NCBI RefSeq assembly: GCF_013282745.1
Contig: NZ_CP054044.1
Span: forward strand, 1,178,001-1,242,000
Length of the DNA: 64,000 bases
Source of the DNA: Yersinia bercovieri ATCC 43970
Lineage (GTDB): Bacteria; Pseudomonadota; Gammaproteobacteria; Enterobacterales; Enterobacteriaceae
Direction of reading: 5' to 3'
Each line of letters begins with the position of its first letter. The stretch's first letter is position 1. Below are positions 22,263 to 30,730 of this stretch, in pieces. A program made the translations under genes and the position numbers. The notes beneath the pieces were generated by a model that saw only the letters and a program-made list of their open reading frames with translations, did not search any database and was not told the origin of the DNA.

Positions 22263-23957
22263 ATGGGCGTCAGCCAGGTCGAACTGATTTTTTCCCTTCT
22301 GCAACAGATGTGTGTCTATCTGGTTATTGCCTATCTGTTGAGTAAAACGCCGCTGTTTATCCCTTTAATGCAGGTGACTATCCGGTTGCCCCACAAACTG
22401 GTGTGCTACCTCACCTTCTCCATGTTTTGCATCATGGGCACCTACTTTGGCTTGCATATTGAGGACTCAATCGCCAACACCCGTGCCATTGGTGCGGTGT
22501 TGGGGGGTGTTCTGGGAGGGCCGTCGGTCGGGTTTCTGGTGGGGTTGACTGGCGGGTTACACCGCTACTCCATGGGCGGGATGACGGCCAGCGCCTGTAT
22601 GCTATCCACCGTCGCCGAAGGGCTATTAGGCGGCTTGCTTCACAGCTATCTGATCCGTAAAAACCGCCTTGATCTGCTGTTCCAACCACTGGTAGTTGCT
22701 GGGGTGACACTGGTGGCTGAAGTCCTGCAAATGCTGATTATTCTGGCCGTTGCCCGCCCATTCAATGAGGCCGTCGAACTGGTCGAGAACATTGCCCTGC
22801 CGATGATGATCACCAATACCATTGGTGCTGCCATGTTTATGCGCATCTTATTGGATAGGCGAGCTATTTTCGAAAAATATACCACCGCATTTTCAGCCAA
22901 AGCCTTGCAAATAGCTGCGCGGGCGGAGGGGTTACTACGTCATGGTTTTGACCAGCAAAACAGTATGCGGGTGGCGCGTATTTTGTATGAGGAGCTGGGT
23001 GTTGGCGCAGTTGCCATCACTGACCGTGAGAAGCTGCTGGCTTTTATCGGCACCGGTTCTGACCATCATCAGGTCGGCAGTGCTATCACCTCAGACCACA
23101 CCCACCGGGCGATTGAGCTGAATCAGGTGGTCTATGCCGATGGCAACGCGGTGCCCTATACCTGCTCCATCTCCCCCAGTTGCAAGCTTGGCTCCACACT
23201 GGTTATCCCCTTGCGGGGCGAAGAGCATCGGGTGATTGGCAGCATCAAGCTGTATGAGCCAAAAAGTAAATTGTTCTCCAGTATTAACCGCACACTGGGC
23301 GAAGGCATTGCTCACCTGCTATCGGCACAGATTCTGGCCGGTGAATTTGAACAGCAGAAACAGCTACTGGCGCAATCCGAAATAAAATTGCTCCACGCGC
23401 AGGTCAATCCTCATTTTCTGTTTAATGCATTAAATACTTTGTCAGTGGTAATCCGCCGTAATCCAGACCATGCCCGCAAGCTGGTGCTCTCACTGTCGAC
23501 ATTCTTTCGCAAGAATCTTAAACGCAGCCACGATGTGGTGACGCTGAGTGATGAAATTGAACATGTGAAGGCGTATCTGGAAATAGAAAAGGCGCGCTTT
23601 GCTGATCGTCTGAGTGTTGAAATAGCATTGCCGGATGAATTAATGGAGGCCCGCTTACCCGCATTCTCCCTGCAACCGGTGGTCGAAAATGCGATTAAGC
23701 ACGGGACATCACAGATGTTCAGCCATGGGCGAATTACCTTGCACGGTAAACTGGATAACAGCGTACTTATATTGGCGGTGGAAGATAATGCCGGATTGTA
23801 TCAACCGCGCCCTAATGGTGATGGTTTGGGGATGAATCTGGTCGATCGGCGAATTAAAGTCCGCTATGGCAAGGAGTATGGCGTCACTGTTATTAGTGAG
23901 GTGGAAAAATTCACTCGGATTATTATTAAATTACCCTTTATTACGGCGAGTGAGTGA
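22263..23957 (+). CDS. btsS: LytS-type sensor histidine kinase, BtsS (YehU)-like
   Basis: In E. coli BtsS is a high-affinity pyruvate sensor with response regulator BtsR. This 564-residue product has six or more N-terminal membrane segments of the 5TM-5TMR LytS type (LHIEDSIANTRAIGAVLGG, LTGGLHRYSMGGMTA), a GAF domain at about 220-350 (ITDREKLLAFIGTG), and a HisKA_7TM-like kinase (LLHAQVNPHFLFNALNTLS with the phospho-accepting His). It ends with an HATPase domain (PVVENAIKHGTSQ, DGLGMNLVDRRI). The ATG at 22263 matches the E. coli start better than the TTG five codons earlier. No LytTR regulator is adjacent on either side, which is unusual for this family. Confidence 0.85.
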   Translation: MGVSQVELIFSLLQQMCVYLVIAYLLSKTPLFIPLMQVTIRLPHKLVCYLTFSMFCIMGTYFGLHIEDSIANTRAIGAVLGGVLGGPSVGFLVGLTGGLHRYSMGGMTASACMLSTVAEGLLGGLLHSYLIRKNRLDLLFQPLVVAGVTLVAEVLQMLIILAVARPFNEAVELVENIALPMMITNTIGAAMFMRILLDRRAIFEKYTTAFSAKALQIAARAEGLLRHGFDQQNSMRVARILYEELGVGAVAITDREKLLAFIGTGSDHHQVGSAITSDHTHRAIELNQVVYADGNAVPYTCSISPSCKLGSTLVIPLRGEEHRVIGSIKLYEPKSKLFSSINRTLGEGIAHLLSAQILAGEFEQQKQLLAQSEIKLLHAQVNPHFLFNALNTLSVVIRRNPDHARKLVLSLSTFFRKNLKRSHDVVTLSDEIEHVKAYLEIEKARFADRLSVEIALPDELMEARLPAFSLQPVVENAIKHGTSQMFSHGRITLHGKLDNSVLILAVEDNAGLYQPRPNGDGLGMNLVDRRIKVRYGKEYGVTVISEVEKFTRIIIKLPFITASE

Positions 23958-24028
23958 CCTCTCCCACTCAAGCCAAGGTAATAACACGATCAACTGAAGC
24001 AATGGTTGATGAGCAGTGATCACTCGGG

Positions 24029-24175
24029 TTATTGCTGATAATAATCGGGTTGTTTTACCGTGCCTGGATTCAAAATATTATAATTCTGTGGTGGAATAAT
24101 TATTTTGGGTGATGACTTAATCAAATAGATAACACATATTACTATTGCAATGAATGTGTAATAGATTTTTTTCAT
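24029..24175 (-). CDS. Small single-pass membrane peptide, 48 residues
   Basis: This short open frame was found by reading the minus strand. The product begins MKKIYYTFIAIVICVIYLIK, a lysine-flanked hydrophobic segment of about 16 residues, followed by a polar Pro/Asn/Tyr-rich tail ending in DYYQQ. AGGA lies about 8 nt before the ATG. The hydrophobic segment could be an uncleaved signal anchor. The frame lies between the btsS-like gene and asd, upstream of the asd terminator. The family is not recognised. A chance frame is possible, but ribosome site, start and composition favour a real gene. Confidence 0.55.
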   Translation of the reverse strand: MKKIYYTFIAIVICVIYLIKSSPKIIIPPQNYNILNPGTVKQPDYYQQ

Positions 24176-24313
24176 GGTGACATCCTATATCATAAACATC
24201 TTCTTCCCTATATTTCGAGATAATACCACCATATCTAATCACACATGATTTAAATATATATATTCAATGCAAAAATCAAATGCCAGCTATATATTCATAC
24301 CATCAATTAAGTT

Positions 24314-24346
24314 AAAAAAACCCTGACCATTGGATCAGGGCTTTTG
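24314..24346 (-). terminator. Rho-independent terminator of asd
   Basis: On the minus strand CCCTGA (from 24340), an 8-nt loop and TCAGGG (to 24321) are followed by seven T residues. It lies 38 nt after the asd stop. Confidence 0.85.
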
Positions 24347-24383
24347 GGTGATTTCTTGCTATCCGATCACGCTGAACAACTGA

Positions 24384-25486
24384 TTACAGCAAAATCCGCA
24401 GCATACGGCGCAGTGGTTCTGCAGCGCCCCATAGCAACTGGTCACCGACGGTAAAGGCGGAGAGATATTCCGGCCCCATATTCAGTTTACGCAGGCGGCC
24501 AACTGGGGTGTTCAGTGTACCGGTGACGGCCGCAGGGGTCAGTTCACGCATACTCAGCTCGCGGTCGTTCGGAATAACGCGAACCCAATCATTGTGTGTC
24601 GCTAGCAGTTGCTCGATTTCCGGCAATGGTACATCTTTTTTCAGTTTCAGGGTGAATGCCTGGCTATGACAGCGCAGTGCGCCGATGCGAACACACAGCC
24701 CATCAACCGGGATCACGCTGCCAGTATTCAGAATTTTATTTGTCTCAGCCTGGCCTTTCCACTCTTCGCGGCTCTGACCATTATCTAGCGCTTTGTCGAT
24801 CCATGGGATCAAGCTGCCAGCCAGCGGCACACCAAAGTTATCCGTCGGCAAAGTACCACTGCGGGTGGCGGCGGTCACTTTACGTTCAATATCCAAAATG
24901 GCCGATGCAGGGTCCTGCAACTCTTTTGCCACCCCAGCATGCAACATACCCATTTGCGTCAGCAACTCGCGCATATGACGCGCGCCGCCGCCGGATGCCG
25001 CCTGGTAAGTGGCAACCGATGCCCACTCAACCAAATTATTCGCAAACAGCCCCCCCAGAGACATCAGCATCAGGCTGACAGTACAGTTACCACCAGCAAA
25101 AGTCTTGATGCCTTTATCCAGACCCTGCTTAATTACATCGTGGTTAACCGGGTCAAGAATGATGATCGCGTCATCTTGCATCCGCAGTGAAGAAGCCGCA
25201 TCAATCCAATAACCCTGCCAGCCCGCTTTACGCAGCTTTGGATAAACTTCGTTGGTATAATCCCCCCCTGGCAGGTGATAATAATATCCAATGCACTCAA
25301 TGCATCAATATCAAAAGCATCTTGCAACGTGCCCTGCTGGCCGGTGAATGTCGGCGCAACCTGACCGTGTTGAGAGGTAGAGAAAAAGACCGGGCGGATA
25401 CCGTCAAAGTCGCGTTCTTCAATCATGCGTTGCATGAGGACTGAGCCGACCATACCGCGCCAGCCGATAAAACCAACGTTTTTCAT
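24384..25486 (-). pseudogene. asd: Aspartate-semialdehyde dehydrogenase, interrupted by a -1 frameshift
   Basis: Asd reduces aspartyl phosphate to aspartate semialdehyde, the branch to lysine/diaminopimelate, methionine and threonine. Frame 1 (25486 leftwards) gives MKNVGFIGWRGMVGSVLMQR through ITCQGG, residues 1-75. The rest continues in another frame, readable from an internal ATG at 25181 ([13 protein letters not shown]) and holding the catalytic GGNCTVSL cysteine. The break lies in a run of seven C on the plus strand at 25262-25268, where eight would keep the frame. The span is 1103 nt; adding one base gives exactly 367 codons plus stop, the E. coli length. All else is intact. Since asd is normally essential, a sequencing error or very recent slippage is likelier than an old pseudogene. 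Confidence 0.9.
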
Positions 25487-25673
25487 GTTTACTGTCCTGC
25501 CTTGGAGGGTGACACCGATTAATGGATAGCTCTCTTGTCATCTACACGTTGTATAGGGTATAGCAGACTGACTAAGATAGACGTCATACCACCTTACAAA
25601 ATATGGACAAAGTGGCAAGTTAAATTATTCGATACCAGAATGATTCAAAGCAATCTTCCTAATATGTGACTTT

Positions 25674-25702
25674 GACTGGCTGGAAACGCCAGTCGTTTTG
25701 AT
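25674..25702 (+). terminator. Hairpin with T-rich tail upstream of yhgN
   Basis: GACTGGC (25674-25680), a 7-nt loop and GCCAGTC (25688-25694) are followed by GTTTTGATTATTTTG. It lies 15-45 nt before the yhgN start, so it may be a leader hairpin or a terminator of incoming transcription. The role is unclear. Confidence 0.4.
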
Positions 25703-25717
25703 TATTTTGAGGTAATA

Positions 25718-26311
25718 ATGACAGAGATGATTGCAGCAACTGTATTGCTGTTTTTGATTATGGACCCACTAGGAAACTTACCGATTTTTATGTCGGTGCT
25801 CAAGCATCTGGAGCCGAAACGGCGGCGAGTGGTATTGATCCGCGAATTGCTAATCGCACTCGTATTGATGCTGATTTTCCTGTTTGCGGGTGAGAAGATT
25901 CTGGCGTTCCTGAATCTGCGAACCGAAACTGTGTCGATATCTGGCGGTATCATTTTGTTTTTAATCGCCATTAAGATGATTTTCCCTTCACCCGAAAGCA
26001 GTGTCACCGGGCTATCGGCTGGGGAGGAACCCTTCCTGGTGCCGCTGGCCATTCCCTTAGTCGCAGGCCCATCCATTTTGGCGACGCTGATGCTGTTATC
26101 GCATCAATATCCTAATCAACTCAGCCACTTGGTGCTGGCATTGATGATTGCCTGGGGTTTATCCGCTGCGATTTTATTGATGTCGAATCTGTTCCTGCGC
26201 TTGCTCGGGAATAAAGGGGTCAGTGCGCTGGAGCGGCTGATGGGGTTAATTTTGGTGATGCTATCGACGCAGATGTTTTTAGATGGCGTGCGGGCGTATT
26301 TGAGCAAATAA
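25718..26311 (+). CDS. yhgN: MarC-family inner membrane protein YhgN
   Basis: This is a six-segment integral membrane protein of the MarC/UPF0056 family, whose transport role is not established. The 197 residues equal E. coli YhgN. Characteristic stretches are FLIMDPLGNLPIFMSVLKHL, ISGGIILFLIAIKMIFPS, EEPFLVPLAIPLVAGPS and LERLMGLILVMLSTQMFLDG. It lies between asd and gntK, as in E. coli where yhgN, asd and the gnt genes are neighbours. It is intact and forms a single-gene unit closed by a shared terminator. Confidence 0.95.
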   Translation: MTEMIAATVLLFLIMDPLGNLPIFMSVLKHLEPKRRRVVLIRELLIALVLMLIFLFAGEKILAFLNLRTETVSISGGIILFLIAIKMIFPSPESSVTGLSAGEEPFLVPLAIPLVAGPSILATLMLLSHQYPNQLSHLVLALMIAWGLSAAILLMSNLFLRLLGNKGVSALERLMGLILVMLSTQMFLDGVRAYLSK

Positions 26312-26335
26312 GCTCTACCCACCAATGTGATAACC

Positions 26336-26359
26336 AAAGCGGGGCGCACTGCCCGCTTT
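26336..26359. terminator. Bidirectional hairpin between yhgN and gntK
   Basis: AAAGCGGG (26336-26343) and CCCGCTTT (26352-26359) form an 8-bp stem between two converging genes. The T tracts are short (GAATTTTC on the plus strand), so efficiency is uncertain. Confidence 0.6.
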
Positions 26360-26389
26360 GAATTTTCAGCCGTTGACGGTGAGAGTGGT

Positions 26390-26902
26390 TCAGTTCCGCC
26401 CTTCCAATGCTGACACACAGCGCCGCACCACCTCATCAATATCTGCATCAATATCCACGCAAACCACATCCGGCTCCTCTGCACCTGGCTCTTCCAGTGC
26501 TTCAAACTGACTTTTCAGTAGGTCGGTTGGCATAAAGTGGCCGGACCGTGCTTTGAGCCGCTCCATGATGACGTCAAAACTGCCTTTTAGGTATAAAAAT
26601 ACCATTCCCTGATTACCCTCCCGCAGGCGATTGCGATAGCGGCGTTTCAGTGCTGAGCAGACAATAATGCCAGTTTCATTTTTATGGTTCAGGCTATAGG
26701 CCGCATCACTCAGGCGCTCCAGCCACGGCATACGATCCTCATCATTGAGAGGATGCCCACTGCCCATTTTCTGAATATTGGCGCGAGGATGCAGGTCGTC
26801 GCCATCAATAAATTTGGCATCAATTTGGCGGGCCACAGCTTCTCCCACCGTGGTTTTACCGCTGCCCGATACGCCCATCACGATAATGCTATGTCCTGCC
26901 AT
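26390..26902 (-). CDS. gntK: Gluconokinase GntK
   Basis: GntK phosphorylates gluconate to 6-phosphogluconate, the entry to the Entner-Doudoroff and pentose phosphate pathways. The 170-residue P-loop kinase has Walker A GVSGSGKTT at residues 10-18, DGDDLHP, the lid-like CSALKRRYRNRLR, and the RSGHFMP motif typical of the family. It is divergent from gntT, with a double GntR operator and a CRP site in the 293-bp spacer. Unlike E. coli, it is not followed by gntU; the adjacent transporter is of GntT type and divergent. Confidence 0.96.
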   Translation of the reverse strand: MAGHSIIVMGVSGSGKTTVGEAVARQIDAKFIDGDDLHPRANIQKMGSGHPLNDEDRMPWLERLSDAAYSLNHKNETGIIVCSALKRRYRNRLREGNQGMVFLYLKGSFDVIMERLKARSGHFMPTDLLKSQFEALEEPGAEEPDVVCVDIDADIDEVVRRCVSALEGRN

Positions 26903-26963
26903 AATTTTGATCTCTATCTCAGAATGGGAATTTTACCGCTCTCTATGGTTCCGTACTTTACCA

Positions 26964-26991
26964 TGTTACCGGTATCATGATACCGGTAACA
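26964..26991. promoter_or_regulatory. 28-bp perfect palindrome, double GntR operator
   Basis: TGTTACCGGTATCA is followed directly by its exact reverse complement TGATACCGGTAACA. Each 14-bp half is itself close to the GntR operator (TGTTACC-CGTAACA type), so the site looks like two abutting operators. It lies 62 nt upstream of gntK and about 205 nt upstream of gntT, and could repress both. Confidence 0.8.
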
Positions 26992-26999
26992 AATGGCGG

Positions 27000-27015
27000 T
27001 GTGACTTTTATCACA
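27000..27015 (+). promoter_or_regulatory. CRP binding site, gntT/gntK spacer
   Basis: TGTGA, six bases, TCACA at 27000-27015 is a perfect consensus CRP core, 9 nt from the GntR palindrome. It implies cAMP-CRP activation of gluconate use, as known for gntT in E. coli. Confidence 0.85.
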
Positions 27016-27195
27016 TAGAACTTTTATCACACCGAATAGAGCATCGTTATTAAACTCAATCGCACCATCACGCAGGCCAAAAAGGCTGAGTGTAAATAAT
27101 AAAACAAGGGTCACCTTCCTTCCCCTACTACCTGTGAAGATGGCTAAAAACGATAACTAAAATAGATACCTATCTAACGTAAGTGGAGAAATACC

Positions 27196-28512
27196 ATGCC
27201 ATTAGTCATTGTTGCGGTTGGCGTTGCCATGCTGCTGTTACTGATGATCCGTTTCAAGCTCAACGGATTTATCTCCCTGATACTGGTCGCGCTGGCGGTA
27301 GGTGTCATGCAAGGGATGCCCGTCGATAAAGTGGTCAGCTCAATCAAAGCTGGGGTGGGCGGAACACTAGGCAGTCTGGCGCTGATTATGGGCTTCGGTG
27401 CCATGCTCGGCAAATTACTGGCCGACTGCGGCGGCGCTCAACGAATTGCGACCACCCTGATTGATAAATTCGGTAAGAAACACATTCAGTGGGCTGTGGT
27501 ACTGACCGGTTTCACCGTGGGTTTTGCCCTGTTCTATGAAGTCGGCTTCGTATTGTTGCTGCCATTAGTATTCAGTATCGCAGCCTCAGCACGTATTCCG
27601 CTACTGTATGTAGGCGTGCCAATGGCCGCAGCACTATCAGTGACGCACGGTTTCCTGCCACCTCACCCAGGCCCCACCGCCATTGCCACCATTTTCCACG
27701 CCGATATGGGTAAAACCCTGCTGTACGGGACATTACTGGCCATCCCAACGGTGATTCTGGCCGGCCCGGTATTTGCGCGTTTTCTGAAAGGGATTGATAA
27801 GCCGGTTCCTGAGGGGCTGTATAACCCGAAAACCTTCACCGACGCAGAGATGCCGAGCTTTGGTGTCAGTGTCAGTACCGCGCTGGTTCCCGTCATTCTG
27901 ATGGCGCTGCGGGCAGTGGCAGAGATGATTTTGCCAAAAGGCCACCCAATTCTCTCTTATGCAGAGTTCTTCGGTGACCCGGTCATCGCCACACTGATTG
28001 CTGTGCTGATCGCAATTTTCACCTTTGGCTTAAACCGTGGCCGCTCAATGGAATCAGTGATGGATACCGTCAGCGACTCCATTAAAATCATCGCGATGAT
28101 GCTATTGGTGATTGGCGGGGGCGGAGCTTTCAAGCAGGTTTTAGTCGACAGCGGCGTTGACCATTACATTGCTGGCATGATGAATAGCAGCGGCTTATCA
28201 CCAATTCTGATGGCATGGACCATTGCGGCAGTTCTGCGTATCGCGCTGGGTTCGGCGACAGTTGCGGCTATTACCGCAGGCGGTATCGTAGCACCTTTAA
28301 TCGCCACCACCGGCGCCAGCCCTGAGCTAATGGTGATTGCCGTCGGTTCCGGCAGTGTAATTTTCTCTCACGTAAACGATCCGGGTTTCTGGCTATTCAA
28401 GGAGTACTTCAACCTGACCATCGTCGAAACCTTTAAATCGTGGTCGGTGCTGGAAACCATTATTTCAGTCTGTGGTCTGGTCGGTTGCCTGCTGTTGTCG
28501 ATGGTGATCTAG
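27196..28512 (+). CDS. gntT: High-affinity gluconate:H+ symporter GntT
   Basis: This is an inner membrane transporter of the GntP family, importing gluconate with protons. The 438 residues equal E. coli GntT, and the sequence is much nearer to GntT than to GntU or GntP. Typical stretches are MPLVIVAVGVAMLLLLMIRF, LADCGGAQRIATTLIDKFG, ALSVTHGFLPPHPGPTAIAT and SVIFSHVNDPGFWLFKEYF. About 12 membrane segments are expected. GGAG lies about 8 nt before the ATG. It is divergent from gntK and followed by the convergent repressor gene gntR. Confidence 0.97.
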   Translation: MPLVIVAVGVAMLLLLMIRFKLNGFISLILVALAVGVMQGMPVDKVVSSIKAGVGGTLGSLALIMGFGAMLGKLLADCGGAQRIATTLIDKFGKKHIQWAVVLTGFTVGFALFYEVGFVLLLPLVFSIAASARIPLLYVGVPMAAALSVTHGFLPPHPGPTAIATIFHADMGKTLLYGTLLAIPTVILAGPVFARFLKGIDKPVPEGLYNPKTFTDAEMPSFGVSVSTALVPVILMALRAVAEMILPKGHPILSYAEFFGDPVIATLIAVLIAIFTFGLNRGRSMESVMDTVSDSIKIIAMMLLVIGGGGAFKQVLVDSGVDHYIAGMMNSSGLSPILMAWTIAAVLRIALGSATVAAITAGGIVAPLIATTGASPELMVIAVGSGSVIFSHVNDPGFWLFKEYFNLTIVETFKSWSVLETIISVCGLVGCLLLSMVI

Positions 28513-28538
28513 GCAATAATAGCTTAGCAAATAGTGAG

Positions 28539-29534
28539 TTAAATACTGCCGCCGGGGAGGATGGTGAAACCTACGTCAACCATCTTGGGTGTGACCACCT
28601 CTCCGCGCAGCCGTGCCAACAAACGCTCGGCACCGATTTGCCCCATTCTTTCGCGCGGGGTCAGCACACTGGCGAGCTTCGGCACCATCGACTGCCCAAT
28701 ATCATGACCATGGAAACCGGCTATCGCCATATCACGGGGGATAGATAAACCCTGGCGCTGGCACTCAAATACCGCACCAATTGCCAAGTCATCATTGGTA
28801 CAGAAAATACTGTCAATCTGCGGATAACTCGCCTGTGCCTCAATCAATAGCTCAGCCCCGGCGGAATAGGATGAGGATCGGCTGGTCATAACACTCATCG
28901 GCACCAGACCTGACTCACGCATCGCCTGCTCATAACCTTGCTGTTTAATCACCGTCCGCTCATCCTGACGCGCACCAAAATAGACCACGTATTGATGGCC
29001 TTTGGCGATAATTTGCTGCGTCATCTGTCTCGCGGCTTCAAAGTTATTAAACCCCACAGCCAAATCAATGCACGGCGAAGAACAATCCATCAGCTCAATA
29101 ACAGGAATGCCCGCAACCTCAATCATTTTCAATGTGCGGGCAGTATGGTGGCGCTCGGAGAGAATCAGCCCATCAATATTATAGGAGAGCAGTGAGGTCA
29201 GCCGCTGCTCCTCACGCTCTTTCTGATAGCCATAATGTGCCAGCATGGTTTGGTAACCATGGGCATCCGTCACACTCTCAATACCGCGCAACACCTCGGC
29301 AAAAACCTGATTAGTTAATGACGGCAGCAACACACCAATGGCATGGCTGGTCGCGTTTGAAAGGATATCGGGGGCGCGGTTGGGGATATAGCCCAGTTCA
29401 TCTAGTGCTAGCGCGATTTTTTCCTGCAAGAGTGCGGAAACCTGTTCTGGATTACGCAAATAGCGGCTGACAGTCATTTTAGTGACTCCCACCATATCAG
29501 CGACATCTTGTAGCACTGGCCTTTTTTTCTTCAT
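28539..29534 (-). CDS. gntR: Gluconate operon repressor GntR
   Basis: GntR is a LacI-family repressor released by gluconate. The 331-residue product starts MKKKRPVLQDVADMVGVTKMTVSRYL, a LacI-type helix-turn-helix at about 5-26 with the hinge helix after it. The periplasmic-binding-like domain follows (AIGVLLPSLTNQVFAEVLRGIE, FCTNDDLAIGAVFECQR, GFHGHDIGQSM). The start 31 codons into the open frame equals the E. coli one. It converges on gntT with a short 26-nt gap. Expected operators are the 28-bp palindrome at 26964. Confidence 0.97.
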   Translation of the reverse strand: MKKKRPVLQDVADMVGVTKMTVSRYLRNPEQVSALLQEKIALALDELGYIPNRAPDILSNATSHAIGVLLPSLTNQVFAEVLRGIESVTDAHGYQTMLAHYGYQKEREEQRLTSLLSYNIDGLILSERHHTARTLKMIEVAGIPVIELMDCSSPCIDLAVGFNNFEAARQMTQQIIAKGHQYVVYFGARQDERTVIKQQGYEQAMRESGLVPMSVMTSRSSSYSAGAELLIEAQASYPQIDSIFCTNDDLAIGAVFECQRQGLSIPRDMAIAGFHGHDIGQSMVPKLASVLTPRERMGQIGAERLLARLRGEVVTPKMVDVGFTILPGGSI

Positions 29535-29585
29535 TATCAATGAACTGAGGCAGAGTAAACGGGATGTCATTCTAGCAAAGAATAA

Positions 29586-29782
29586 GGGTATATACCCAAA
29601 GTAATTGGCGTTACCGCTAGGCAGCAAACGAGTAAATCGCGATGAGCTACGTCAGTAAGTGATTCGGGTGACAAATCTGCTGGGAGCAGATTTGAACGCT
29701 GCTTGCAGCGGCCTCGCAGCCAAGGATGGGCCAAGTAGCGAGAGCCGCTAACAACGCTGTAGCGCCGATTAAAAAGGGTATA
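29586..29782. repeat. ERIC (IRU) element with an extra internal hairpin segment
   Basis: The core GAGTAAATCGCGATGAGCTA, then CAGTAAGTGATTCGGGTGA, matches the conserved ERIC centre (GTGAATCCC..GAGCTTAC...GTAAGTGA..GGGGTGA). The ends carry GGGTATA in inverted orientation (29586 region and 29776-29782). It is about 197 bp rather than the usual 127. The surplus lies just after the core and holds a perfect 10-bp hairpin, CAAATCTGCT with AGCAGATTTG (29672-29694), and a second one around GCTGC/GCAGC. ERIC elements are non-coding and can fold in mRNA; this one lies between gntR and yhhW. Confidence 0.8.
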
Positions 29783-29802
29783 GCGCGATGCGCATACCCT
29801 TT
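29771..29802 (-). terminator. Terminator of yhhW, formed with the ERIC end
   Basis: AAAGGGTAT (29773-29781) pairs with ATACCCTTT (29794-29802), with an inner GCGC/GCGC stem and a GAT loop. On the minus strand it is followed by TTTTTAAT, and it lies 18 nt after the yhhW stop. One arm is the terminal repeat of the ERIC element. Confidence 0.75.
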
Positions 29803-29820
29803 ATTAATTAGGCGAAAAAC

Positions 29821-30516
29821 TTATACCGGTGGCAGATCAAACAGCAAGATCTCGCTATCTTCATCTGCATGAATAGACAGTGCTGTTTCATCCCAGATAG
29901 CGAATGCATCGCTGGTACTGGCATGGTGACCATTGATGGAGACTTTACCACGCACCACCTGTATCCAAATGCGGCGCTCTGCCTGAATCTGGTAAATTGA
30001 CTGCTCTTCGCGCTTCAGTGCCCAGCGCCACAATGTCATATCCTGGAACACTTTCAGCGAACCATCACGGGCATCCGGTGACAGCACGAGCTGCCGCCCT
30101 TGTGGGATGTCGAACATCTGCTGCTCATAACGCGGCGCTAAACCTGTTTTATTTGGAATAATCCAAATCTGGTATAGGTGCAGTGGCTGGTCATCCCGAC
30201 CATTATATTCTGAATGGCGGATACCAGTACCGGCGCTCATAATCTGGAACTCACCCGCATGAATTTGTTCTTTGTTACCCATGCTATCCTGGTGCTCTAC
30301 AGTACCGGACAGCACATAAGTCAGGATTTCCATATCTTTATGTGGATGAGTGCCAAATCCCTGACCGGCGTCGATAACATCTTCGTTAATCACCCGCAGT
30401 GCTGAAAAACCCATAAATTCCGGATCGTAATAGTCGGCGAATGAGAAGGTATGCCAGCTGTCCAGCCAACCGTGATTAGCATGGCCACGCTCTTCTGCTT
30501 TGCGTAAAAAAATCAT
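29821..30516 (-). CDS. yhhW: Pirin-family protein YhhW (quercetin 2,3-dioxygenase)
   Basis: This is a bicupin of the pirin family. E. coli YhhW has quercetinase activity in vitro; its physiological substrate is unknown. The 231 residues equal the E. coli length. Metal ligands are visible: GFGTHPHKDMEILTYVLSG gives His57 and His59, and GTGIRHSEYN gives His101 and Glu103. The C-terminal half is the second, degenerate cupin. The gene follows gntR in the same strand order as E. coli (gntR-yhhW-yhhX-ryhB-yhhY), but yhhX is missing here. Confidence 0.95.
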   Translation of the reverse strand: MIFLRKAEERGHANHGWLDSWHTFSFADYYDPEFMGFSALRVINEDVIDAGQGFGTHPHKDMEILTYVLSGTVEHQDSMGNKEQIHAGEFQIMSAGTGIRHSEYNGRDDQPLHLYQIWIIPNKTGLAPRYEQQMFDIPQGRQLVLSPDARDGSLKVFQDMTLWRWALKREEQSIYQIQAERRIWIQVVRGKVSINGHHASTSDAFAIWDETALSIHADEDSEILLFDLPPV

Positions 30517-30730
30517 ATTCAGTTCTCCTCAACGTTTTCTTTAGTCTAGATGTCGCGGGAGAATATGAAAGCGCAAAAAACTCACTCCTCTGTTCAAAAA
30601 ATTCGACTGATTAGTCAGCTGAAACATAAATGATTTGAATTTGCAGTCATTAGAGGGAGGGGACGTCGAGATAACTTGAGCATGGTAGTTTGCAGGCTCA
30701 TGATTCACAGAGCAAATAGCGAAAAACAGC

